This document shows positions 1 to 7,880 of a stretch of DNA of 35,354 bases, in pieces. Position 1 is the stretch's first letter; every line of letters starts with the position of its first letter. The notes beneath the pieces are model-generated. The model worked only from the letters and a program-made list of their open reading frames with translations. It was not told the origin of the DNA and ran no database searches. The translations under genes were made by a program, and so were the position numbers. Origin of the DNA: Candidatus Methylacidiphilales bacterium (GTDB lineage Bacteria > Verrucomicrobiota > Verrucomicrobiia > Methylacidiphilales > JANWVL01); assembly GCA_025056655.1 (NCBI GenBank), contig JANWVL010000073.1, positions 1 to 35,354 on the forward strand, given 5' to 3'.

Positions 1-379
1 CTCTCAAAAGCTTTTCCACTCCCTCCGCCAACACCTCCGCTGCAGGCTGTCCATCAGGAAACTCCGTTGCAATGCCCGACTCATGCTCGATCCCAAGATG
101 CGTAAGCCAAGCCGAAAGCATCGGTCGATGCCGCTCCATCAGCCACCATGAAAGAAAGTTAAACGCAAACGTCGCAAACCTTTCCTGCTTGAAAAATTCA
201 ATCCACACCTGATGCCGTTCCTTCTTCGGCATCTCTAAAATAATCGCGGCTCTCTTCCCCATGTGTGGAGCTAAAAGTTCCAGCGTTTTGCGATACAGCT
301 TCTTGTTTGTCTCATGCACCGTTTGAATAATTTCATGAGCCTTCTCAACGCTCATTTGTCGCCAACATTCCGTCACCAT
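1..379 (-). CDS. Partial unknown protein (C-terminus outside window)
   Basis: An open minus-strand frame begins with ATG at 379 and runs off the left edge without a stop, giving 126 residues. The start is preceded by AAGGGG about four bases upstream, a credible ribosome binding site. A second in-frame ATG lies at 355. The protein is soluble-looking, rich in charged and aromatic residues (for example KKERHQVWIEFFKQERFATF near the middle), with no signal peptide or membrane segment. I do not recognise the family. It is divergent from the trpD-like gene with a 113-bp spacer. The codon pattern is regular and matches the neighbouring minus-strand genes, which supports a real gene; function is unknown. 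Confidence 0.6.
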   Translation of the reverse strand, partial: MVTECWRQMSVEKAHEIIQTVHETNKKLYRKTLELLAPHMGKRAAIILEMPKKERHQVWIEFFKQERFATFAFNFLSWWLMERHRPMLSAWLTHLGIEHESGIATEFPDGQPAAEVLAEGVEKLLR

Positions 380-492
380 GCCGCCCCTTCTAGCAAACAA
401 AACCTTCAAACGCCAATTCCATTCCTTCAGGCTTCAATCTTTTGCCTGAGCTAGACTTGCTCCATTAAAAAAAACACGCCAACCTGGCCTCC
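380..492. other. Divergent intergenic spacer with short inverted repeat
   Basis: This spacer separates the partial minus-strand gene from the trpD-like gene. It holds an inverted repeat TCAGGC (427-432) / GCCTGA (444-449) with an 11-base loop, and an A-run just before the trpD-like start. It could be an operator or hairpin for either gene. I see no clear -35/-10 pair. Confidence 0.3.
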
Positions 493-1548
493 ATGCTCTC
501 CCTACAAGAAGCCGCAAAACTTTGTCACGCAGGCCAAACCACCCCTCTCGATGAGATCCCCACCCTCATCCGCCTCCTGCTGGATCCAAACCAATCCAGC
601 GAAGACAAAAAGGCCTATCTCCTAGCCCTCAAACAACGCGGCGAGACAGCCGATGAACTCGCCGCTTTTGCGCTGTGCTTTAGAGAACTAGCCACGCCGC
701 CACCAGCAAGCCTTCTGGCTCTTCAAACCGATACGACGCCGTTTCTCGACTCTTGCGGCACAGGCGGTGGAGCACTCCCCCTCTTCAACGTCTCTACTGC
801 CACCGCTTTCGTCCTCATCGCCGCCGGCCTCACCATTACCAAACATGGCAACCGCGCCATCACAAAATCCTCCGGAAGCGCAGACGTGCTCGAAGCGCTC
901 GGCCTTCGCATAGACCTCTCTCCCGACCAAATCGAAGCACAACTCCGCACCACTCACTTCGCTTTCCTCTTCGCCCCTCAATGGCATCCCGCTTTCAAAG
1001 CTATCGCACCGATCCGCAAAGAATTGGCCTCCGCGGGCCATCGCACCATCTTCAACCTCCTCGGCCCCCTCCTCAATCCACTCCGCCCCCGCATCCAAAT
1101 CCTCGGCGTTTTCAAAAAAGAACACGGCCCACTCTTCCATGCAGCCCTCAAAAAAATCGGCTGCCAACGTTTCGCCGTCGTCTATGGCGAACTTCCCGAC
1201 GGCCGTCCCTGCGGCGAAGTCAGCCCTTACGGATTAGGTCAACTTTGGACCTCACACCCGCACATCCCCATTTCACTCCAAAACATCCAGCCCCACTATG
1301 CCGTTGAAAAAGTCTTTGTCGCCCATCCTCAAGAAAGCGCTCAATTGATCGAAGCCGTTCTACAAGGAAAAGAACAAGGCCCCGCTCGTTCCTTTCTGGT
1401 AGCCAATGCCGCGGTGGCTCTCACTATTGCAGAAAAAACCTCCGACATAACCTCCGGCTACCGACTCGCCGCTGAGCTGATCGACTCTCGTGCCGCATGG
1501 AAAGCCCTGAAACAGCTTAGAGACTGGCAACAAGCTCATCTCCAATAG
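493..1548 (+). CDS. trpD: Anthranilate phosphoribosyltransferase family protein
   Basis: The 351-residue product has the length and layout of TrpD, which joins anthranilate and PRPP in tryptophan synthesis. Visible family motifs are the glycine loop CGTGGGALPLFNVST (about residues 89-103), KHGNRAITKSSGSADVLEALG for phosphate and anthranilate contacts, and RTIFNLLGPLLNP. Two positions are odd. The Asp that normally ends the GTGGD loop is Gly, and the usual Asp-Glu metal motif (DEIS-like) reads CGEVS, keeping only the Glu. No other trp gene is nearby. The start ATG at 493 has no clear ribosome binding site. The gene is convergent with upp, the stops being 8 bases apart. The family is clear; exact substrate use is less sure. 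Confidence 0.85.
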   Translation: MLSLQEAAKLCHAGQTTPLDEIPTLIRLLLDPNQSSEDKKAYLLALKQRGETADELAAFALCFRELATPPPASLLALQTDTTPFLDSCGTGGGALPLFNVSTATAFVLIAAGLTITKHGNRAITKSSGSADVLEALGLRIDLSPDQIEAQLRTTHFAFLFAPQWHPAFKAIAPIRKELASAGHRTIFNLLGPLLNPLRPRIQILGVFKKEHGPLFHAALKKIGCQRFAVVYGELPDGRPCGEVSPYGLGQLWTSHPHIPISLQNIQPHYAVEKVFVAHPQESAQLIEAVLQGKEQGPARSFLVANAAVALTIAEKTSDITSGYRLAAELIDSRAAWKALKQLRDWQQAHLQ

Positions 1549-1556
1549 CACGCTCC

Positions 1557-2198
1557 TCAAGTCCCAAAATAACGGTCCCCAGCATCCCCCAAGCCAGGCA
1601 TAATAAATCCTTGATCATTCAACATCCGATCCACAGCCACCGTGAAAATCGGCACATCCGCATGCACCCGATGCAAACGTTCAAGCCCTTCCGGACTACT
1701 CAAAAGGCACACAAAACGAATCCTCTTTGCCCCCATCCGCTTTACCTCATCGATCGCCGCCACCGCGCTGTTTCCAGTCGCCAACATCGGATCCAAAATC
1801 AACACTTCAGCTTCATCAATCGCCTTCGGCACTTTCCCGTAGTAACGATGCGGCACCAGCGTCTCCTCATTTCGACTCATCCCAATGTGCCCCACAAGAG
1901 CGCCCGGCAAAAGATCCAGCATCCCATCGATCAAGCCCAACCCCGCGCGCAAAATCGGCACCAACACCACCGGCCGACGCAACCGCATCCCTTGCGTAGC
2001 CTCGATCGGCGTGTGCACAGCACAACTTTCCGTCTCGAAATCTCGGCTCACCACAAATAACATCAACGCCCCCATCTGCCGCAACGTCTCACGAAACACC
2101 GTCGTCGGAGTCTCGCGGTCCCTTAAAATGGTCAGCTTTGTCTGAAGTAACGGATGCTCGATGATTCGAATTTGCGGACAAGCCTGCCACCGAAACAT
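1557..2198 (-). CDS. upp: Uracil phosphoribosyltransferase
   Basis: The 213-residue protein matches UPRT over its full usual length. It converts uracil and PRPP to UMP in pyrimidine salvage in the cytoplasm. Motifs seen are IIEHPLLQTKL near the N-terminus, VPILRAGLGLIDGML, VGHIGMSRNEETL, the PRPP-binding loop LILDPMLATGNSA, and the family-typical C-terminus PGLGDAGDRYFGT. The ATG at 2198 is preceded by TAAGGGA at normal spacing. The gene lies 24 bp downstream of argH on the same strand and is probably co-transcribed with it. Confidence 0.96.
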   Translation of the reverse strand: MFRWQACPQIRIIEHPLLQTKLTILRDRETPTTVFRETLRQMGALMLFVVSRDFETESCAVHTPIEATQGMRLRRPVVLVPILRAGLGLIDGMLDLLPGALVGHIGMSRNEETLVPHRYYGKVPKAIDEAEVLILDPMLATGNSAVAAIDEVKRMGAKRIRFVCLLSSPEGLERLHRVHADVPIFTVAVDRMLNDQGFIMPGLGDAGDRYFGT

Positions 2199-2222
2199 GT
2201 CTTTTCCCTTATCTCGCTTAGC

Positions 2223-3599
2223 TCAACATGACAACTTCCCTTTCCACTCTTCAATCGCTGCGACGACGTTGCGACGTGACGGCGCCCCCACCATCACCCG
2301 CTTTTCTAGCGCATCCGGAAGCTTAAATACCTCCAACACCCTCTCATCAAAAATCGGTGAGACCTTTCTCCACTCCACAAGAGGAAGCTCTCTAAGCGAG
2401 CATCCATGCTCCTCACTCACTTTCACCAATCGGCCCACAATGTGATGCGCATCGCGAAACGCCACACCGTGCGTCACGAGCCAATCCGCTACATCCGTCG
2501 CCAAAAGCTGCGCATCTTCTACCGCCTTAAGACAAGCTTCCTCACGGATCACCAAATCGCGCACCATCGGAATCATCACCGAAAAAATGCCATCGATCGT
2601 ATCCACAGTATCGAAAAGCCGCTCCTTATCCTCTTGCAGATCCCGATTGTAAGTCATCGGAAGCCCTTTGAGCATCGTCACAAGACTCACCAGATTTCCC
2701 AACACACGCCCCACCTTACCCCGCGCCAACTCAGCCGCGTCTGGATTCCTCTTTTGCGGCATCAAGCTCGACCCGGTCGCAAAAGCATCCGGCACGCGCA
2801 CAAAATCAAACTCCGCGCTGCTCCACAAGATCAGATCCTCGGCCAAGCGCGAAAGGTGCACCGCGATTAACGTAGCAGCCGCCACATATTCCACGATGAA
2901 ATCTCGATCGCTCACTGCGTCCATCGAGTTGCGAGAAAGCGCAGCGAAACCCAGCTCTCGCCTCACAAATTCTCGATCCAAAGGCAACATGCTCCCAGCA
3001 AGTGCACCACTGCCGAGAGGAAGGACGTCGATCCGCTTCAATGCATCCTGCAGACGATCATGATCGCGTGCCGCCATCTCGACATAGGCGAGCCAATGAT
3101 GCGCCAACCGCACTGGCTGAGCCCGCTGCAGATGCGTGTAGCCCGGCAAAAGAACGTCTATGTCCCGCTCAGCCCGATTTAAGAGGACGCGCTGCCATTC
3201 CTGCAACGTGCTCTGTTGCCGCAACACCACCTTTTTAAGCCAAAGACGCACGTCTGTGGCCACTTGATCGTTGCGACTTCTCCCCGTGTGCAGCTTCGCA
3301 CCAACAGGGACGATAGCCGTCAAAGCCGCTTCGATATTCATGTGCACATCTTCCAAATCTTCGCGCCAGTGAAATTCACCTTGCTCGATTTCTTTTTCGA
3401 TTTGGCGAAGCCCCTTTTCAATAGCCGAAAGCTCTTCTGGCTTGAGAATGCCGATTTTTCGAAGCATCCGTGCGTGCGCGATGCTTCCTTCGATATCTTC
3501 ACGATACAGGCGCCAATCAAAACTCACCGATTGGCTGAAACGTCGCATGGCATCTGCCACCGGCTCATGAAAACGACCACCCCGCTGTTGATGAGTCAT
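2223..3599 (-). CDS. argH: Argininosuccinate lyase
   Basis: ArgH cleaves argininosuccinate to arginine and fumarate, the last step of arginine synthesis. The protein carries the fumarase/lyase superfamily signature GSSLMPQKRNPD, the substrate segment HTGRSRNDQVATD, and LPLGSGALAG. The frame opens further upstream at a TTG (3635), but the ATG at 3599 (MTHQQRGG) gives 458 residues, close to the usual ArgH length, so I chose it. No strong ribosome binding site precedes it. argH is the first gene of a likely argH-upp unit. Its upstream region contains the 22-bp tandem repeats at 3638-3703, which are candidates for regulatory sites. Confidence 0.96.
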   Translation of the reverse strand: MTHQQRGGRFHEPVADAMRRFSQSVSFDWRLYREDIEGSIAHARMLRKIGILKPEELSAIEKGLRQIEKEIEQGEFHWREDLEDVHMNIEAALTAIVPVGAKLHTGRSRNDQVATDVRLWLKKVVLRQQSTLQEWQRVLLNRAERDIDVLLPGYTHLQRAQPVRLAHHWLAYVEMAARDHDRLQDALKRIDVLPLGSGALAGSMLPLDREFVRRELGFAALSRNSMDAVSDRDFIVEYVAAATLIAVHLSRLAEDLILWSSAEFDFVRVPDAFATGSSLMPQKRNPDAAELARGKVGRVLGNLVSLVTMLKGLPMTYNRDLQEDKERLFDTVDTIDGIFSVMIPMVRDLVIREEACLKAVEDAQLLATDVADWLVTHGVAFRDAHHIVGRLVKVSEEHGCSLRELPLVEWRKVSPIFDERVLEVFKLPDALEKRVMVGAPSRRNVVAAIEEWKGKLSC

Positions 3600-3637
3600 G
3601 AAAACGATGCTGCCTGATCCGCGCCAGCCCGTCAAAT

Positions 3638-3703
3638 AGCCAGACGTCTAACTTTTTACAGCCACACGTCTAATTCCTAACAGCCAGACGTCTCATGATT
3701 TTG
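3638..3703. repeat. Three 22-bp tandem repeats with AGACGTCT-type cores
   Basis: Three head-to-tail units of 22 bp lie at 3638-3659, 3660-3681 and 3682-3703. Each begins AGCCA and carries the core AGACGTCT (3642-3649), ACACGTCT (3664-3671) or AGACGTCT (3686-3693). The core is a perfect 8-bp palindrome in copies 1 and 3. The 22-bp period is about two helical turns, so the cores face the same side of the DNA. The array lies just upstream of the argH start. A tandem operator is possible; a decayed minisatellite is the alternative. Confidence 0.75.
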
Positions 3704-3723
3704 GCGTAGGTTGTGCCATAACA

Positions 3724-3774
3724 CCTCAAATAGAGGCTCGGTTTCCACCACCGACCTTAGCGCGGGTGGAACCG
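3724..3774. other. Inverted repeats downstream of ahcY, possible hairpin terminator
   Basis: Two potential hairpins lie side by side: CCTC/GAGG with a 5-base loop (3724-3736), and CGGTTTCCACC (3739-3749) pairing with GGTGGAACCG (3765-3774) with one bulged base. Neither is followed by a T-run, so intrinsic termination of ahcY (about 100 bp upstream on the minus strand) is only a weak suggestion. Confidence 0.35.
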
Positions 3775-3813
3775 CGCTCTCCATGGATTCGGGGCGCTCT
3801 CGGTGGATTCGGA
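3774..3813. repeat. Two 20-bp tandem repeats
   Basis: Two adjacent 20-bp units (3774-3793 and 3794-3813) each begin GCGCTCTC and contain TGGATTCGG; they differ at three positions. They sit between the end of ahcY and the 22-bp array, in the same 270-bp non-coding stretch. No function is evident. Confidence 0.65.
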
Positions 3814-3874
3814 GTTAGAAGGCTGGCGGTTAACGTGTTAAAGTTTCAGCCCTGAATTACGGTAGTGGTTGCGA

Positions 3875-5305
3875 TTAGTAGCGGTAGTGTTCGGGTTTGT
3901 AGGGGCCGTCGATGGGGACGCCGATGTAGTCGGCTTGCCGTGGGGTGAGGCGTGTGAGTTTGGCTCCGATTTTTTCGAGGTGGAGGCGTGCGACTTCTTC
4001 GTCGAGTTTTTTGGGGAGGACGTAGACGGCGGGTTTGTAGAGTTCGCGATTTTTCCAGAGGTCGATTTGGGCGAGGACTTGGTTGGTGAAGCTGTTGCTC
4101 ATGACGAAGCTGGGGTGGCCGGTGGCGCAGCCGAGGTTGACGAGGCGTCCTTCGGCGAGGAGGTAGATTTCGTGGCCGTCGGGGAAGGTGTATTTGTCGA
4201 CTTGTGGTTTGATGTTGGTTTTGCGGATGCCGGGGTAGGCGTTGAGGCGGTCGACTTGGATTTCGTTGTCGAAGTGGCCGATGTTGCAGACGATGGCTTG
4301 GTCTTTCATGCGGAGCATGTGGTCGAGGGTGATGACGTCTACGTTGCCAGTGGCGGTGACGTAGATGTCGCCGCGGCCGAGGGTGTCTTCGACGGTGGTG
4401 ACTTCGTAGCCTTCCATGGCGGCTTGGAGGGCGTTGATGGGGTCGATTTCGGTGATGATGACGCGGGCGCCTTGGCCGCGGAGGGATTGGGCGCAGCCTT
4501 TGCCGACATCGCCGTAGCCGCAGACGACGGCGACTTTGCCGGCGATCATGACGTCCATGGCTCGGTTGAGGCCGTCGATGAGGGAGTGGCGGCAGCCGTA
4601 GAGGTTGTCGAATTTGGATTTGGTGACGGAGTCGTTGACGTTGTAGGCGGGGACGAGGAGTTTGCCCTCGGCTTGGAGGCGGTAGAGGCGGTGGACGCCG
4701 GTGGTGGTTTCTTCGGAGACGCCTTTCCATTCGCGGACGATTTCGTGGAAGACGTAGGGGTTTTCGGCGTGGATGCGTTTGAGGAGGTTTTTGATGATTT
4801 GTTCTTCTTGGCTTTCGGATGGGGAATGGACCCAGGGGTCGCCTTCTTCCATTTGGTAGCCTTTGTGGAGGAGGAGGGTGACGTCGCCGCCGTCATCGAC
4901 GACGAGTTGGGGGCCTTGGCCTTGGGGGTTGTAGATGGCGCGCCAGGTGCAGTCCCAGTATTCTTCGAGGGTCTCGCCTTTCCAGGCAAAGACGGGGATG
5001 CCGCGTGCGGCGATGGCTGCAGCGGCGTGGTCTTGGGTGGAGAAGATGTTGCAGGATGCCCAGCGGACGGTGGCGCCTAGCTCGACAAGGGTCTCGATGA
5101 GGACGGCAGTCTGGATAGTCATGTGGAGAGAGCCGGTGATGCGGACGCCTGCGAGGGGTTTTTGTGGGGCGTATTTTTCACGGACGGCCATGAGGCCGGG
5201 CATTTCGTGTTCGGCAATGGTGATTTCTTTGCGGCCCCATTCGGCTAGGGAGAGGTCGCGAACTTTGTAGTCTTGGTGGATGGGGGATTTGAGGGTGGTG
5301 GACAT
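3875..5305 (-). CDS. ahcY: Adenosylhomocysteinase (S-adenosylhomocysteine hydrolase)
   Basis: The 476-residue cytoplasmic enzyme reversibly splits S-adenosylhomocysteine into adenosine and homocysteine and so removes the product inhibitor of methyltransferases. Family features are seen end to end: [17 protein letters not shown] at the N-terminus, [14 protein letters not shown], the NAD-binding loop [19 protein letters not shown], and the family-typical C-terminus KPEHYRY. It follows metK on the same strand after 87 bp, forming a methyl-cycle pair. Its codons end overwhelmingly in C or G, unlike metK next to it, which suggests high expression or a separate history. The 87-bp spacer shows no recognisable SAH riboswitch. 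Confidence 0.97.
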   Translation of the reverse strand: MSTTLKSPIHQDYKVRDLSLAEWGRKEITIAEHEMPGLMAVREKYAPQKPLAGVRITGSLHMTIQTAVLIETLVELGATVRWASCNIFSTQDHAAAAIAARGIPVFAWKGETLEEYWDCTWRAIYNPQGQGPQLVVDDGGDVTLLLHKGYQMEEGDPWVHSPSESQEEQIIKNLLKRIHAENPYVFHEIVREWKGVSEETTTGVHRLYRLQAEGKLLVPAYNVNDSVTKSKFDNLYGCRHSLIDGLNRAMDVMIAGKVAVVCGYGDVGKGCAQSLRGQGARVIITEIDPINALQAAMEGYEVTTVEDTLGRGDIYVTATGNVDVITLDHMLRMKDQAIVCNIGHFDNEIQVDRLNAYPGIRKTNIKPQVDKYTFPDGHEIYLLAEGRLVNLGCATGHPSFVMSNSFTNQVLAQIDLWKNRELYKPAVYVLPKKLDEEVARLHLEKIGAKLTRLTPRQADYIGVPIDGPYKPEHYRY

Positions 5306-5392
5306 AGGCTTGTGGGTGGTTTTTGTTTTTGGTGTTTTTTTTGGAAGGTGTCTTGCAGGGTGTGAGTCTGGAGGGGTTTGTGGTTAGGTAGT

Positions 5393-6577
5393 TTAATTGA
5401 GGCCAGTAGCGGCTCGAAGTGCTTCGACCTTATCGATGCGCTCCCAGGTGAGGGCATCCAGGTTGTCTTCGCGGCCGAAATGGCCGTAGTTGGTGGTAAA
5501 GGAATAGATGGGGCGGAGGAGGTTGAGCTGGCGGATGATGTTGGCAGGTTTGAAGCTGAAGACTTCGCGGACGGCGGCTTCGATTTTTTCATCGGGGATT
5601 TTTCCTGTGCCGAAGGTATCTACGCAGATGGAAACAGGCTCGGGATAGCCGATGGCGTAGGCGAATTGGACTTCGGCGCGATCGGCTAGACCAGCGGCAA
5701 CGATGTTTTTGGCGACGTATCGTCCCATGTAGGCTGCGCTGCGATCGACTTTGGTGGGATCTTTGCCGCTGAAAGCCCCGCCACCGTGTCGCCCCATGCC
5801 GCCGTAGGTGTCTACGATGATTTTGCGGCCAGTGAGACCGCTGTCGCCCTCTGGCCCTCCGATGACGAAGCGCCCAGTGGGGTTCACGAGGAAACGTGTT
5901 TTGTTATCGATCAATTCAGCAGGGATGACTTGCGGGATAAGTTCATTTACAACGAAGTCGTAGATTTGGGAGTGCTTGATTTCTGGGGCGTGTTGGGTGG
6001 AGACCACGATGGCGTCGATCCGAATAGGGCGGTAACCTTCGTATTGAACGGAGACCTGCGTCTTGGAGTCGGGACGGATCCAGGTGGAGGGATTTTGTTT
6101 ACGGATTTCTGTGAGGCGGCGACCGATGCGATGGGCAAAGACGATGGGAGCAGGCATGAGCTCGGGGGTTTCATTGCAGGCAAAACCAAACATGAGGCCT
6201 TGATCGCCGGCGCCTTGTTCGGCGGTAGCTTTTCCTTCGGCCTGGCGTTCGTCGACACCTTGTGCAATATCGGGGCTTTGCGGTGTGAGGGCGTTAAGGA
6301 CATGGACACGATCGGCATGGAATATGTCGCCTTCGTAGCAGTAACCGATGCGGCGGATGGCTTGGCGAACGATTTCGACATAATCTATCTTGGCTTTAGT
6401 CGTGATCTCACCGGCGACAACGACGAGGTTGCTTTTGACTAATGTTTCACATGCCACACGGCTCAGTGGGTCTTGAGCAAGGCAAGCGTCGAGCACGGCA
6501 TCCGATATTGTATCTGCGACTTTGTCCGGATGCCCTTCTGTAACGGATTCAGATGAGAAGATATACTTTTTTGACAT
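5393..6577 (-). CDS. metK: S-adenosylmethionine synthetase
   Basis: MetK makes S-adenosylmethionine from methionine and ATP. The 394-residue protein has the normal length and the family signatures: [20 protein letters not shown] at the N-terminus, [16 protein letters not shown] in the first third, and the phosphate loop [19 protein letters not shown]. The ATG at 6577 is the natural family start, with no strong ribosome binding site. It is transcribed divergently from the ArsR-methyltransferase regulator. The palindrome at 6628-6651 lies 50-75 bases upstream of its start, so joint control by that regulator is likely. Confidence 0.97.
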   Translation of the reverse strand: MSKKYIFSSESVTEGHPDKVADTISDAVLDACLAQDPLSRVACETLVKSNLVVVAGEITTKAKIDYVEIVRQAIRRIGYCYEGDIFHADRVHVLNALTPQSPDIAQGVDERQAEGKATAEQGAGDQGLMFGFACNETPELMPAPIVFAHRIGRRLTEIRKQNPSTWIRPDSKTQVSVQYEGYRPIRIDAIVVSTQHAPEIKHSQIYDFVVNELIPQVIPAELIDNKTRFLVNPTGRFVIGGPEGDSGLTGRKIIVDTYGGMGRHGGGAFSGKDPTKVDRSAAYMGRYVAKNIVAAGLADRAEVQFAYAIGYPEPVSICVDTFGTGKIPDEKIEAAVREVFSFKPANIIRQLNLLRPIYSFTTNYGHFGREDNLDALTWERIDKVEALRAATGLN

Positions 6578-6627
6578 ACAGCCATCATTACGGTAACTGC
6601 TCTTTATAGCCCGTCAAGGATTATTCC

Positions 6628-6651
6628 ATTGTCATATCATGATAAAACAAT
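6628..6651. promoter_or_regulatory. 24-bp palindromic operator between metK and the ArsR-type regulator
   Basis: The site has a perfect 10-bp palindromic core TATCATGATA (6635-6644). It is flanked, after two non-matching bases on each side, by the inverted arms ATTGT (6628-6632) and ACAAT (6647-6651). Dyads of this size are typical of dimeric ArsR-family HTH proteins. It is the only strong dyad I see in the metK/regulator spacer. I infer that it binds the adjacent regulator; this is not proven by sequence. Confidence 0.7.
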
Positions 6652-6657
6652 TTAATT
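6629..6657 (+). promoter_or_regulatory. Candidate sigma-70 promoter of the ArsR-type regulator
   Basis: TTGTCA (6629-6634, five of six matches to the -35 consensus) is followed by a 17-base spacer and TTAATT (6652-6657) as a weak -10. The palindromic operator fills the spacer, so a bound repressor would block RNA polymerase, as expected for autoregulation. Confidence 0.5.
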
Positions 6658-6691
6658 AGTGAGCCCCTGTCTCTTTTAACCACTCCGCATC

Positions 6692-7639
6692 ATGTCCCTT
6701 CCATCTACACAACTTCAAAAAATCTGGCATCTGCTTTCCGACATCACGCGGCTACGGCTGTATGGCATTCTCAGTCGCGAAGAGCTTTCAGTGGCAGAAA
6801 TACAGCAAGTGCTCGGCCAATCTCAGTCCACAATTTCCAATCATCTGGCGTTGATGCGGCAAACGCAACTCGTAGAATCCCGCCGTCAAGGAAAACACAT
6901 ATATTACAAAGCAGAAAAAAACCTAGATCCTGTGGCTCAGGCGGTAACCCAAGCCGCTATGGAAATGTATCAGGCGCTGCCTGAGGCGCAGCGAGATCAA
7001 GCTGCACTCCAAGTTATCTTGCGACAACGCCAGCAGGCTGCACAAAATTTCTTTAACAAAATCGCCGGAAAGATGGGGGAAATCCCTTGCCCTGGCCGCT
7101 CTTGGCAAGCTGTGGGGCCTTTGCTAGCGCAACTCGTTCCCGACGATCTAGTCATAGCTGATTTGGGAGCAGGCGAAGGTTGGCTATCGCAACTCCTCGC
7201 ACAAAGAGCAAAAAAAGTGATTGCCGTTGATATTTCTCCTAAGATGATCGCCGTAGGCCAAGCCGAAACTCGAGCTCACGGGATTAAAAATTTAGAGTTT
7301 CGCCAAGGCGATATCGTAGCGCCCCCGATTGCCGCACGCTCTGTAGACATCGTATTGCTCAGCCAAGCCCTCCACCATGTGCCTAGCCCCCCACAAGCAA
7401 TCGCAGCGGCTTTCAAAATCCTAAAACCTAAAGGCCGCATCTTGATCCTTGACCTTATGGAACATCACGTAGATCAAGCCCGCGAGCTTTATGGCGACTA
7501 TTGGCTGGGGTTTAAGCCCACCGATCTTCACCTTTGGCTTAGAGAAATCGGTTACACAAAAATTTTAATCCAACTACTCGAACCCGAAAATGTCCCGCCT
7601 CATTTTCAACCGATACTAGCAGTTGCAAATAAACCGTGA
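6692..7639 (+). CDS. ArsR-family HTH regulator fused to a SAM-methyltransferase-like domain (SahR-like)
   Basis: The 315-residue protein begins with an ArsR winged helix (about residues 8-75: LLSDITRLRLYGIL, then LSVAEIQQVLGQSQSTISNH, then the wing GKHIYY). A linker leads to a class I methyltransferase fold (about 140-270) with the SAM loop DLGAGEGWLSQLL (157-169), the acidic residue D180 (AVDISPKM) and LLSQALHHV. Genes of this build near metK and ahcY are known in Proteobacteria as SahR, whose second domain senses SAH or SAM rather than acting as an ordinary methylase. Here it is divergent from metK-ahcY with a palindrome in between, so the same role is likely. An ArsM-like or other methyltransferase role is the alternative. 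The ATG at 6692 has no clear Shine-Dalgarno sequence. Confidence 0.85.
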   Translation: MSLPSTQLQKIWHLLSDITRLRLYGILSREELSVAEIQQVLGQSQSTISNHLALMRQTQLVESRRQGKHIYYKAEKNLDPVAQAVTQAAMEMYQALPEAQRDQAALQVILRQRQQAAQNFFNKIAGKMGEIPCPGRSWQAVGPLLAQLVPDDLVIADLGAGEGWLSQLLAQRAKKVIAVDISPKMIAVGQAETRAHGIKNLEFRQGDIVAPPIAARSVDIVLLSQALHHVPSPPQAIAAAFKILKPKGRILILDLMEHHVDQARELYGDYWLGFKPTDLHLWLREIGYTKILIQLLEPENVPPHFQPILAVANKP

Positions 7640-7820
7640 TAATAATTCCTTAATTGAACGAGTATCTATATTTATTTCGTTAATTTTTAATGCTTTGCTG
7701 CCTATTGCTAGAATTGAATAAATTAGTGAAAATGAGCGATTGTAATTTGCATACACTATAATTTAACTTAAAAAAATACTTGATAAATCAGTTAAAATTT
7801 GCTCGTATTATTGAATAAGA
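7640..7820. other. AT-rich leader region before the giant surface-protein gene
   Basis: This 181-bp stretch is clearly richer in A and T than the surrounding genes. A perfect TATAAT lies at 7757-7762, 58 bases before the ATG at 7821, but no good -35 sits 16-18 bases upstream of it. No RNA gene or coding frame is visible. Confidence 0.35.
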
Positions 7821-7880
7821 ATGAAAATAAGCATTAAATTATCACTAGTATTTGGGGCTATTTCAGCGATTGTAATCACA

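Noticed and set aside
3600-3635. Longer argH from TTG 3635
   Set aside because: The extra residues are not ArgH-like and the ATG at 3599 gives the usual family length.
3638-3703. CRISPR-like array
   Set aside because: The 22-bp units abut with no spacers, there are only three, and no cas gene is in the window.
5306-5392. Possible SAH riboswitch in the ahcY leader
   Set aside because: The 87-bp spacer shows no stable paired stems or SAH-riboswitch-like conserved segments; it is mostly an unstructured A/C-rich stretch on the coding strand.
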